Part shown: in pieces, positions 1-7,112 of the stretch
How positions within the stretch are numbered: position 1 is the stretch's first letter
Layout of the letters: each line of letters begins with the position of its first letter
Assembly: GCF_001598375.1 (NCBI RefSeq)
Contig: NZ_BCYV01000021.1
Coordinates: 1 to 64,000 of the forward strand
Direction of reading: 5' to 3'
DNA from: Novosphingobium capsulatum NBRC 12533
GTDB taxonomy: Bacteria > Pseudomonadota > Alphaproteobacteria > Sphingomonadales > Sphingomonadaceae
DNA length: 64,000 nucleotides
Made by a program: the position numbers and the translations under genes
The notes under the pieces: model-generated
Told to the model about the DNA's origin: nothing
What the model saw: only the letters and a program-made list of their open reading frames with translations
Databases searched by the model: none

Positions 1-584
1 AGTTCGATCAGCGTATAGCCGCGATCGCCGAGCACGGTCCGGGTCCAGTCCTTGGCGATGACGACACCCTCCGTGTCCAAGGAGATTGCAGCGTCAGCCC
101 GATCGAACAGCGCGATGCAAAGCTCATCGCTGTCGAACCGCGATCGGTACTGGATACCATCGAGGCTGGTGGTGCTGTAGATTTCCGCTGAGATCCGCTG
201 GGGCACCGCATACGCGCCAGGATTGTCTACCGGATCGAAGTCGGCCGAGACTCCGGCGGTGGTCGTTCTGAACCAGCCGAGACCCGGTCCGTGGACCTTC
301 GCCAGCCGGATCGGTCGCGTTGCGGAGAATCTTGCAGCGCGTCTCCTGGCGACCTGATCCCAAAGGACATCCCGGTCCGTCGGCCTCCTCAGCAAGGTCT
401 CGGCAAAGGGGCCGACGAGCGTCTTGCCCAAATACAGCACACCGAATTTGCCGTCCGGATCGTCCCAACGCCAGGTCGCGTCCTTGCGGCCATACCATTT
501 GGCCGCGACCGTCGCGGCGTGCACGCGATGAAGCACTCGCCCCGTCGCGATCGTCGCCACGGGTATCCCGCCTTTCGCTCCCAT
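1..584 (-). CDS. RES-domain toxin, 3' end cut by window edge
   Basis: Reading starts at ATG 584 and stays open to base 1, giving at least 194 residues, so the C-terminus is missing. The N-terminus has the RES pattern: GRVLHRVH near residues 15-22, KWYGR near 29-33, and YLGKTLVGPFAETLLRR near 51-67, where the Glu of AETLL matches a conserved RES residue. A later SRFDSDELCIALFDR stretch fits the conserved Ser region. RES toxins degrade NAD+ and arrest growth when the antitoxin is lost. The gene begins 7 bases after the antitoxin stop, the normal antitoxin-first order of this family. A reading of the opposite strand here has no family resemblance. Family assignment is firm; activity is inferred. 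Confidence 0.85.
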   Translation of the reverse strand, partial: MGAKGGIPVATIATGRVLHRVHAATVAAKWYGRKDATWRWDDPDGKFGVLYLGKTLVGPFAETLLRRPTDRDVLWDQVARRRAARFSATRPIRLAKVHGPGLGWFRTTTAGVSADFDPVDNPGAYAVPQRISAEIYSTTSLDGIQYRSRFDSDELCIALFDRADAAISLDTEGVVIAKDWTRTVLGDRGYTLIE

Positions 585-590
585 ATTGCG

Positions 591-1172
591 TCAATCTTCG
601 AGCGTACGGGCGAAACGCACTAGGCGCTCAACTTCCGCATCGCTGCCCTTCAGCAACGCGATCGGGCTCACTCCATCAAGACCTTCATCGCCGCTGACGA
701 GGAACTGCAGGACGGCCCAGCCCGTCGTTTCCGGCGCGGCGCTAAGGACCTTCGCAACGCCGGGAAGAATTGCATTCCCATCAAACTGAAAGACCGGGAA
801 GAGCTTCGTCCCGTTGTCTTCGACCATCAGCAGTCGGCGATCCTTGACCGCCTTGTAGACGGCCTGGATCGTCTTGTGCCCAAGCAACGTGCGAACCTTC
901 TCCGCGGTCAGAGCTCCGCCTGCAGCATCGATCAGCCGCCGTTTGAAGGCGATGGCGTTCGTAATTCTTTCCGCGGCTTCCGGATTATCCGTTTCGACCG
1001 CCGGGATGCCAAGCGCGAGATGGAAGACAAGGCTCGGCACGTCGACGCTGCTTATCGCCGCCGCCTTTGCCGCCGCCGGCATCATCTTGATGATGCGGTC
1101 GGTGCTCGCCACAATCCGGTCGTGGAGGACGCGATCCGCATCAACGAAACCGATATTTGCTGGGCGAACCAT
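591..1172 (-). CDS. Xre/MbcA/ParS-type antitoxin of the RES toxin
   Basis: A 193-residue protein immediately upstream of the RES toxin. The middle part (about 85-110, ALTAEKVRTLLGHKTIQAVYKAV) looks like a helix-turn-helix. The C-terminal 65 residues (GNAILPGVAKVL... GWAVLQFLVSG... LLKG...VERLVRFA) fit the DUF2384 toxin-binding domain of RES-Xre and MbcTA systems. ATG 1172 has AGGA about nine bases upstream. It should neutralise the RES toxin by binding its active-site cleft and repress its own promoter. A weak inverted repeat, GTTTC-N9-GAAAC, at 1194-1212 just upstream could be the operator. Assignment rests on domain pattern and gene order. Confidence 0.8.
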   Translation of the reverse strand: MVRPANIGFVDADRVLHDRIVASTDRIIKMMPAAAKAAAISSVDVPSLVFHLALGIPAVETDNPEAAERITNAIAFKRRLIDAAGGALTAEKVRTLLGHKTIQAVYKAVKDRRLLMVEDNGTKLFPVFQFDGNAILPGVAKVLSAAPETTGWAVLQFLVSGDEGLDGVSPIALLKGSDAEVERLVRFARTLED

Positions 1173-1304
1173 TCGATCATTCCTGTTGAGTCAGTTTCAT
1201 ATACTCCGAAACCAACACGATTTCAACTCGTGGATGAATTCGAATCTCTCAGCCCGGACCCACGAAGCAATCGGGCGCTCTCCTGCGATGCGCATTACCG
1301 CGTG

Positions 1305-2231
1305 CTATTTCTCGAAAGCTGCTTCCAGCGCGATGAGACCCGCTGCGTGCCGTTCCGGCTGTGCCTTTCGAAATTTGCGGATGTTTACCAACTTGAATTG
1401 AGGAGCGGGCAGCTCGCGAAGCGCTGGCAATGGGAAGGCGTCCCACTCCGGGTCTCCGGCCTCAAAACTCTCTAAGAACCTCCGATCATCAGCGCCGAGG
1501 GACCTATGGATCGCCGCCACGAGGCGACCGAACGTATGAACATGATCCTCATAGGTGAACGGCTCGAAGGGCATGCCTTCGAATTGGGCCTTGAACGTTC
1601 CGCTCTGGTCCTTTCGGCTCGGGCTGATCAGTTCAGCGATCGGGCGCCCGTGGCTTACAAGCGCCGCGACGAAACCGTGACGAACCTCATCGACGACGCC
1701 CTCTACGTCCAGCAGACGCTTCACGTCGAACAGATCGCGCGGATGTTGCCGGTCCAGCGCGGCACAAATCTTGCCGCCAAAGAGCTCGCCGTGCGAGAGA
1801 CAGCGCGCTTCGACGAAAGCCTCAAATCTCTCCTGCACACGGTCGGAGCAGGGAAGATCGCGGAGAGGAAGGAGATGGCCGCGCAGGGTGGGATTCACCT
1901 CGACCTTGATCTGGGTCTTGCCGCGCTGACAGTTGAGCTTGACCTCCATACCTTCCTGGCCCTGGCGTGTCTGGGTCACGCGGGTTGGCGGGAGGCGGCG
2001 TTCGATTTCTACCTTGATCCGGGCAAGCGCCTCGCCGATCGCCTGCAGAGAGGCCGCCCGGTCTTGGAGGGGAAGGTAGGTTAGATCGATATCGACCGAG
2101 AGCCGCGGGAGATCCCACTCGAACAGGTTGATCGCCGTGCCGCCTTTCAATGCGAAGGCCGGCTCCGCCATGACCAAAGGCAGGACGTCCAACAGCAGGC
2201 GAACCTGGTCACGATATTGGTCAGTTGCCAC
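1305..2231 (-). CDS. abiEii: AbiEii-family nucleotidyltransferase toxin
   Basis: A 308-residue protein read from GTG 2231, which overlaps the AbiEi stop by 11 bases; the open frame extends further upstream, but only this start gives the tight coupling seen in AbiE operons. It shows the nucleotidyltransferase signature: KGGTAINLF near residue 28 and LSVDIDLTY near residue 44, with the catalytic DxD. AbiEii/MenT proteins are toxins that transfer nucleotides, in studied cases to tRNA ends, and act in phage abortive infection and plasmid maintenance. The length matches the family. Toxin-second order after the AbiEi antitoxin is typical of type IV abortive-infection systems. Activity is inferred. 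Confidence 0.87.
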   Translation of the reverse strand: MATDQYRDQVRLLLDVLPLVMAEPAFALKGGTAINLFEWDLPRLSVDIDLTYLPLQDRAASLQAIGEALARIKVEIERRLPPTRVTQTRQGQEGMEVKLNCQRGKTQIKVEVNPTLRGHLLPLRDLPCSDRVQERFEAFVEARCLSHGELFGGKICAALDRQHPRDLFDVKRLLDVEGVVDEVRHGFVAALVSHGRPIAELISPSRKDQSGTFKAQFEGMPFEPFTYEDHVHTFGRLVAAIHRSLGADDRRFLESFEAGDPEWDAFPLPALRELPAPQFKLVNIRKFRKAQPERHAAGLIALEAAFEK

Positions 2232-2994
2232 TCGACACAAGCTCCCTGGGGAGGAGCAGTCTGTATTTCGGGACGTACCGCCCCATTTTCGCAAGGCTGC
2301 GATCGCCGGAGCCCAGATCTATCTGCTCCACCTTCACGTGCCGCATGACCGGGAGGTCCGCCCGTTCCGCAAGGTAGAGGAACAGCCGCCGGACCTTCAC
2401 CGATGTGCAGGCCTCGAGCAGGGACTGCATGAGCTTGGGGCGAAGCGACGTCATGCCCTCCACGATCTGGCAGGCCTCGACGAGATCGAATTCCTTTGGC
2501 GCGAGATGCAGCAGCTCCAGTATCGCCCGCTCGGGCGTAGCGGCTGTCAATGGATAGCCTTCCGGGGTTCGGTGCTCGGTGAGCCCGATATCGTTCGGCA
2601 GGAGCTTGGTTTGCATATGACGGACCTCCCCCCCCCAATGTTTCTGAAACCATGCCGGCAGAACCACGTGCAGCGGCGAGAAGAGGTAGGCCCTGCTCTC
2701 TCCGAAGCGCACATAGTGGCTATTTCCCGTCATCTCGATCGCCGTGAGCGCGCCCACGTGGACCGGCAGCTTCAGCTGGGACTGAACGCTGTAAAGCGCT
2801 CCCTGCCAGGTCACTGTTTCCATCGGGCGCTTGAATGCGCCACGACCCAACGAGACGAGCCACTGCGAGGATCTATAGTTCTGCAGGTCCTGTGCTGTCA
2901 GACCGAGCGCCTTGAGATGCGGGCTGGTCGCCACCGTGTGTGGCTCCCACGCATCGAGCAACGACCTCAATTTATCAGTTCGACCTACCTTCAT
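2221..2994 (-). CDS. abiEi: AbiEi-family antitoxin / autorepressor
   Basis: A 257-residue protein with an N-terminal winged-helix segment (about residues 5-60, ending near YRSSQWLVSLGRGAFKRP) and a longer C-terminal domain, as in AbiEi_3 proteins. AbiEi both counteracts AbiEii and represses the operon by binding repeats in its promoter. An 11-bp inverted repeat lies 17 bases upstream of ATG 2994 (positions 3011-3042). The gene contains a run of nine G on its coding strand (about 2628-2636), encoding the WGG part of KHWGGEV; slippage there would truncate the antitoxin. It overlaps the toxin start by 11 bases. Confidence 0.85.
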   Translation of the reverse strand: MKVGRTDKLRSLLDAWEPHTVATSPHLKALGLTAQDLQNYRSSQWLVSLGRGAFKRPMETVTWQGALYSVQSQLKLPVHVGALTAIEMTGNSHYVRFGESRAYLFSPLHVVLPAWFQKHWGGEVRHMQTKLLPNDIGLTEHRTPEGYPLTAATPERAILELLHLAPKEFDLVEACQIVEGMTSLRPKLMQSLLEACTSVKVRRLFLYLAERADLPVMRHVKVEQIDLGSGDRSLAKMGRYVPKYRLLLPRELVSSGN

Positions 2995-3010
2995 GGCATA
3001 TCTATCGCAT

Positions 3011-3042
3011 AAATTCCAAGGTCGATCAATGCCTCGGAATTT
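3011..3042. promoter_or_regulatory. Inverted repeat, candidate AbiEi operator
   Basis: AAATTCCAAGG at 3011-3021 and CCTCGGAATTT at 3032-3042 pair at 10 of 11 positions across a 10-base spacer. It sits just upstream of the abiEi start, where AbiEi proteins are known to bind inverted repeats for autoregulation. Binding is not shown by the sequence alone. Confidence 0.45.
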
Positions 3043-3194
3043 TCCATGCTAATATGCCAACGGTATAGCTATCGCCTATAATTCAATGTTAAAGGCGGAC
3101 CCGACATATTCCTGCGGCATAGCCCGGCGCATCCCGTCTTGCGAGAACGATGAACGGGGCCGAACCCCGTAAGATACATACTTTGGTTCATGCT

Positions 3195-3596
3195 CTATGC
3201 TGCTGACCGAATGGACTTCAGAAACTCGACCTCCTCGGGATGCCGATGGAGAAGCTCGATCAGGCCCACAGCCGCATCGCTCGGCGACATGGCCCCGCTT
3301 TCATATTTCTGGAAGGCCCGGCGACCACCGCCGATCAGATATCCGGCTTCTTCCTGTGTCAGCTTCAAGCGCTTGCGGACTTCGCGGACATGAGCCGCAT
3401 AGGCCTTCTTCAGCTCCCGAAACACGCGATCGGATTCGGCGAGATCGGCCCCGGAATGAATCGCGTCGCCGTCATCGTCGGGATACCAACCGGGTACCTC
3501 GACGGTGCGCGTCATCGAGCCGAACTTCACAGTCTGCGGACGCACGCTGCGTCGCAGGAGCGTGCCGGTCTCGGGATGGATGCGCGTCTCAGTCAT
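3195..3596 (-). CDS. mqsA: MqsA-family antitoxin without zinc cysteines
   Basis: A 133-residue protein whose C-terminal half (VRKRLKLTQEEAGYLIGGGRRAFQKYESGAMSP, about 74-106) is the MqsA-type XRE DNA-binding domain, including the GGG..AF.KYE signature. The N-terminal half, where E. coli MqsA carries four zinc-binding Cys, has no cysteine at all. It still should bind MqsR and the operon palindrome. It overlaps the mqsR end by 8 bases in toxin-first order, the standard MqsRA arrangement. Loss of the zinc site is the notable feature; such metal-free relatives are annotated as the MqsA family in other alphaproteobacteria. Confidence 0.83.
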   Translation of the reverse strand: MTETRIHPETGTLLRRSVRPQTVKFGSMTRTVEVPGWYPDDDGDAIHSGADLAESDRVFRELKKAYAAHVREVRKRLKLTQEEAGYLIGGGRRAFQKYESGAMSPSDAAVGLIELLHRHPEEVEFLKSIRSAA

Positions 3597-3912
3597 TGCC
3601 GACCTCTTTGAACGATGTGAGCGCGACGTCGACCAACGTTTCGCCTGCGAATTTTAGATACAGCCACCGCTGGTCCCACGGCATGTTGTAGGTGTCGTGC
3701 CATACCTTCGAGTTGGGCGGATTGTGCGCTGTCTCCGACTTAATGAAGTCGCCGGCTTCAAGTGCTTGCACCACCTCAACGATGTCTCCCAGCGAATAGC
3801 CCAAAGCGCGGGCGCCCTGGACGGCGGTGCGCGTGATCTCCAAGGTCCCAACCTGCGCGAACTTCGCCTGGACCGCAGCCAGATTATGATGCGGCTTCCG
3901 CTTGATCGCCAT
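3589..3912 (-). CDS. mqsR: MqsR-family mRNA interferase toxin
   Basis: A 107-residue protein from ATG 3912. It matches MqsR throughout: RKPHHNLAAVQAKF at the start, a TRTAVQGARALGYSLGDIVEVVQAL middle, DFIKSETAH...VWHDTYN, and a YLKFAG...VALTSFKE end. MqsR cleaves mRNA, in E. coli at GCU or GCN sites. A GTG at 3924 would add four residues, but it lies inside the palindrome that looks like the MqsA operator, so the ATG is preferred. It is transcribed toxin-first, with mqsA overlapping by 8 bases. Confidence 0.85.
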   Translation of the reverse strand: MAIKRKPHHNLAAVQAKFAQVGTLEITRTAVQGARALGYSLGDIVEVVQALEAGDFIKSETAHNPPNSKVWHDTYNMPWDQRWLYLKFAGETLVDVALTSFKEVGND

Positions 3913-3921
3913 CCCGATATA

Positions 3922-3934
3922 CACCTTGAAGGTT
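3922..3934 (-). promoter_or_regulatory. Palindrome matching the MqsA operator pattern
   Basis: On the minus strand the sequence reads AACCTTCAAGGTG, a near-perfect dyad AACCT-N3-AGGT(G). The E. coli MqsA operator is AACCT-N3-AGGTT, so the match is close. It lies ten bases before the mqsR ATG, in the right place for autoregulation. The match is visible; binding is inferred. Confidence 0.5.
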
Positions 3935-4072
3935 AATTCATCAAGACTGGTCCAGTTCGCGAAATCGCTCCTCTAGCGTGGGCATTTCGCGCGCTAACGC
4001 AGCTGAGCCGTATAACGTAAGCAGTTGCGAACAAACCTCGAACGCACTATGGTGGAGGCGCGGAGAAAGCCG

Positions 4073-4282
4073 ATGCGTTTCGCCAAATTCGACCTCAACA
4101 CCTACAATCTGACTAAGGACCTTCCTGGCGGTCCGACACTTGCTGTCGTCGAGGAAGAAATCCCGGAAATCGAGATGATCACCGACCAGGAGGGCAATCC
4201 GACGCGTGGCGGAATGATCGGCTATGCCTTGGCCTATGCTCTGATGGTCAGCTTTGTCGGAGCTATTTTCTACCTGATCTGA
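4073..4282 (+). CDS. Small single-pass membrane protein, unknown
   Basis: A 69-residue protein starting at ATG 4073, which has GGAG about eight bases upstream; an in-frame start at 4025 is possible but lacks such a site. Residues 1-45 are polar and acidic (EEEIPEIEMITDQEG) and residues about 48-69 form one hydrophobic helix at the extreme C-terminus (GYALAYALMVSFVGAIFYLI), suggesting a tail anchor. It runs opposite to the tra operon and ends one base before the traG stop codon. I do not recognise a family. Its position at the end of the conjugation operon might suggest an exclusion or mobile-element role, but nothing in the sequence shows that. Confidence 0.6.
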   Translation: MRFAKFDLNTYNLTKDLPGGPTLAVVEEEIPEIEMITDQEGNPTRGGMIGYALAYALMVSFVGAIFYLI

Positions 4283-4283
4283 C

Positions 4284-7094
4284 CTATTCGCGAAGCTTGG
4301 GGTCTTGGAAGAAGCCGCGATCATGATCGCGGTTCACTTCCTGCTCCAGATCGACGGCACCCAGCACGCGCTGCCCTCGCATCGTCTGAGCCGCTGCTCG
4401 ATCGTTATTCAACTCGCCCTTGCCGGCCTCGATGATTGCGGCGGCGGCCACATCGCCAGCACCGGCAGGGCCGCTGGCCAATCGCCCGGGTCCGTGTGGA
4501 CGGTAAGATGTCTTGACGTCTGCTGCGCTCGAGACGCTCGGCCGGCTCACGTCAACGAGGTCCGGGTCGTGCAGGCGGCCCGCAATCTCGGCTCGAATGC
4601 CATCCTGTTTGTCGTGCATCCAGCGCGTGATCATTTCCTGGCGCACGAGACGCTGCTGGTCGGTCAGATCGGTTGCCCAAAGCTCAGGCGCTTCAAGACC
4701 CGGGTTCTCGACCTGCTGGTGCCGATACCATTGCGCAAGATCCTGGCTCAGATTTTCGCTGAGCTGCATGCCATGCGTTTCCGCATAGCTTGCATCGCGC
4801 GAGAGCTGTTGGGAAAGCTCCTCGAGCCGGCGGGCCGTTTCCGAATAGGACTTCGCTCGCGCGAGTGAATCCTCCGTGCTCGACGACGCGGACGATGTCG
4901 CAGAAGCCCGGCTGAAGCTGCCGCTGCGTGAGTAAGTCCCATCGGACATCGTCGCGCCGCTGCCGCTGGCATGTTCGTCCCGCACCCCACTCGACGATGT
5001 GTTGGCGCTGTCACTGCCACGAGTCTCGTCCGTCCCATAACGCAAGCCGTCGAGTTGGCTGCCTGTTTTGGAAACGCTTCCTCCGATGGAGGGTAGTCGA
5101 CCTAGCACTCCTCCGCGATCACCAGCCCCACGTCCCGCTTGCCGACCACCCGTTCCAGCCGAAATAGTCCCCGATATCTGGTCGTTGGTCTGTGCTTGGC
5201 GGTCATGCCCTTGTGTAATGCGCTGGCCCTGAGAGATCGTATCGCGTTCCTCCAGGCCCTGTGAACTGCTTGCGGTCCGCCTGTCGAACGCCTCCACAGA
5301 ACTATTCGCCTGACGCCCGCTGCTCGACTCCCAGCCCGACGAGCGTTCGGTGGAGGTACCGAAGGCACTGCGGTTCGCGTGGGTCGCCGTCAGGATGTCG
5401 GCTGCGGCATTCTCATAGGCCTGCGCCTGGCGGTGCGCCTCGTTCGCCATCTCGCGCCATTCTGCCACCGAACCCGTGCTCATCGTGGGTGTAAAGCCCA
5501 ATCGCGAAATCGCGCCGCTCGTATCGAACACCTCCTGGCCGTTGCCGAAACCCGACACGACCGCGCCGTTGTCCTGTCGCCACCCGACGCTGGTGGCACC
5601 GCCCATGAAGCTCGGCGCCGTCGACCACTGGTCGCTTTGGCGCATATTCGATGTCGCGTTCGCCCAGCTCACATTGCCGTAGGAGTAGTTGCCAGTGGTC
5701 TGCTCGAGGGCTGCGGCTTCGGCCGCATTCTGCGCCGGCGCGAGCATCGAGGTCGCCTGGCCGGCGATCGACATCGCACCGCGCGCGAGGCCCGCGGCGA
5801 GGAACGGGATGCTCATCAGCATGAAGCCGGCAATCGTCGCCGTCTCCCCATTCACCGCGCCAATTCCGGCGTAGGTGCCGAGCGTCACCCCGCCGGCGGC
5901 GACACCAGCGGAGGCTGCCTCGGCCCGCGTCATGCAGATCATATGGAGGATGACGTAAAGCGGCCCCCAGGCAGCCAGGTAGAAGAACCCCATCGCATAG
6001 CCCTTGAGCGACGCCAGCCCCGTTTGTGGCATCAGAAAAAGCGGGAAGATCACCGGGAACATCGCAAAAAATACGACGGTCAGCACGATGTTGAGGATCG
6101 GCACCCACGCCATCGCCTGCTGCGCGATCGAATTGTAGGTATTGCGGGCTTGGATGTCGGCACGGGTCTGTGCGAAGGTATCGATCGTCGCCGCGCCCGT
6201 TCCTCCCGCCATGCTATTTCGCGCCTGCATGAACGCATTGATCGCCGTGTTCTGCCGCATGGAATCGCTATAACTGCTGCCCGAGCCGGTGAACGCGGCG
6301 TTCGCGATCGGGAGATCATGTTTGAGCTTGTCGGCAGCCAGCGAGTTGCTCAGCTTCGGATAGAGTTCTTTCCCCCAGATCGGAGTGTTCGCCTCGATCA
6401 TCGGTGCCCACTGTGCATCGAGCATCCCATAGGCCTGCCGGCACGTGACGATCGCGCTGGTGACGGTCCCGTCCCCCTGACGCTCCAGCCATTGCTGCGA
6501 GCGCGCCTCCGATCCGGGCCCGATGTCGGCCCATAGGTCTTTCGATTGCGCGAGGAGCGTCAGCGACTTTTGGTAGAGCATCACATCGCCGAAAACACAC
6601 TTCTTGAAGTGCTCCTCAAGGTTCGTTGAAAACTCGGCATCGCGAATGATGAAATTGCGGGTCGCGTCGAAAAGCCGCGCTCCGTAGACCATGCCGTTCG
6701 TCGAGTAGTTGAGCTCGCTTGGCATTACGAAGACAGTCTCTGCCGTACGCGTCAGCCAGTCTCCGATCTGCGTCGTGAAGCTCGCCAGGACACCGAGCCC
6801 CAACGGGACGTTGGCGACTGTAGCCGGCGCGAGCGATGGATTGATCCGATCGGTGACCTTCACATCGATCGTAGGCACCATGAGGCAGAGGTAGATGGCC
6901 GTTGATTGGAGAAACCAGTTCATCCACACGCGAAAGTTCATGGTGAAGGCGACCACGAGCAGCGAGTAGATGAGGCCCATCACCATCACGACCCGCAGAA
7001 GTGATCGGTACCCGCCGCCGCCCGACCAAGCGGCGACCGCGTTGAAAGTGTTGACGAGATACTCCCCGCCCCCGACCGTGAAGACTTCGAGCAT
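4284..7094 (-). CDS. traG: TraG, F-type mating-pair stabilisation protein
   Basis: A 936-residue protein, nearly identical in length to F-plasmid TraG. The N-terminal half carries several membrane helices (about 30-60, 70-90, 100-120 and a cluster around 330-470 such as MAWVPILNIVLTVVFFAMFPVIFPLFLM). The C-terminal half is hydrophilic and Ser/Gly-rich, as expected for the periplasmic domain that in F contributes to mating-pair stabilisation and meets the partner's exclusion protein. It is the last gene of the operon, 18 bases after traH, the same place as in F. The family call comes from the TraG N-terminal domain, size and order. Confidence 0.92.
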   Translation of the reverse strand: MLEVFTVGGGEYLVNTFNAVAAWSGGGGYRSLLRVVMVMGLIYSLLVVAFTMNFRVWMNWFLQSTAIYLCLMVPTIDVKVTDRINPSLAPATVANVPLGLGVLASFTTQIGDWLTRTAETVFVMPSELNYSTNGMVYGARLFDATRNFIIRDAEFSTNLEEHFKKCVFGDVMLYQKSLTLLAQSKDLWADIGPGSEARSQQWLERQGDGTVTSAIVTCRQAYGMLDAQWAPMIEANTPIWGKELYPKLSNSLAADKLKHDLPIANAAFTGSGSSYSDSMRQNTAINAFMQARNSMAGGTGAATIDTFAQTRADIQARNTYNSIAQQAMAWVPILNIVLTVVFFAMFPVIFPLFLMPQTGLASLKGYAMGFFYLAAWGPLYVILHMICMTRAEAASAGVAAGGVTLGTYAGIGAVNGETATIAGFMLMSIPFLAAGLARGAMSIAGQATSMLAPAQNAAEAAALEQTTGNYSYGNVSWANATSNMRQSDQWSTAPSFMGGATSVGWRQDNGAVVSGFGNGQEVFDTSGAISRLGFTPTMSTGSVAEWREMANEAHRQAQAYENAAADILTATHANRSAFGTSTERSSGWESSSGRQANSSVEAFDRRTASSSQGLEERDTISQGQRITQGHDRQAQTNDQISGTISAGTGGRQAGRGAGDRGGVLGRLPSIGGSVSKTGSQLDGLRYGTDETRGSDSANTSSSGVRDEHASGSGATMSDGTYSRSGSFSRASATSSASSSTEDSLARAKSYSETARRLEELSQQLSRDASYAETHGMQLSENLSQDLAQWYRHQQVENPGLEAPELWATDLTDQQRLVRQEMITRWMHDKQDGIRAEIAGRLHDPDLVDVSRPSVSSAADVKTSYRPHGPGRLASGPAGAGDVAAAAIIEAGKGELNNDRAAAQTMRGQRVLGAVDLEQEVNRDHDRGFFQDPKLRE

Positions 7095-7112
7095 CGTCCC
7101 GGCTCCCCCGCC

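Noticed and set aside
1506..2084. Plus-strand frame of 192 residues
   Set aside because: It is the antisense reading of the AbiEii toxin gene, whose motifs are complete.
3941..4324. Minus-strand frame of 127 residues next to traG
   Set aside because: It is antisense to the small membrane gene at 4073, which has a clear ribosome-binding site and a membrane helix.
5379..6536. Plus-strand frame of 385 residues
   Set aside because: Arg/His-rich antisense reading of traG.
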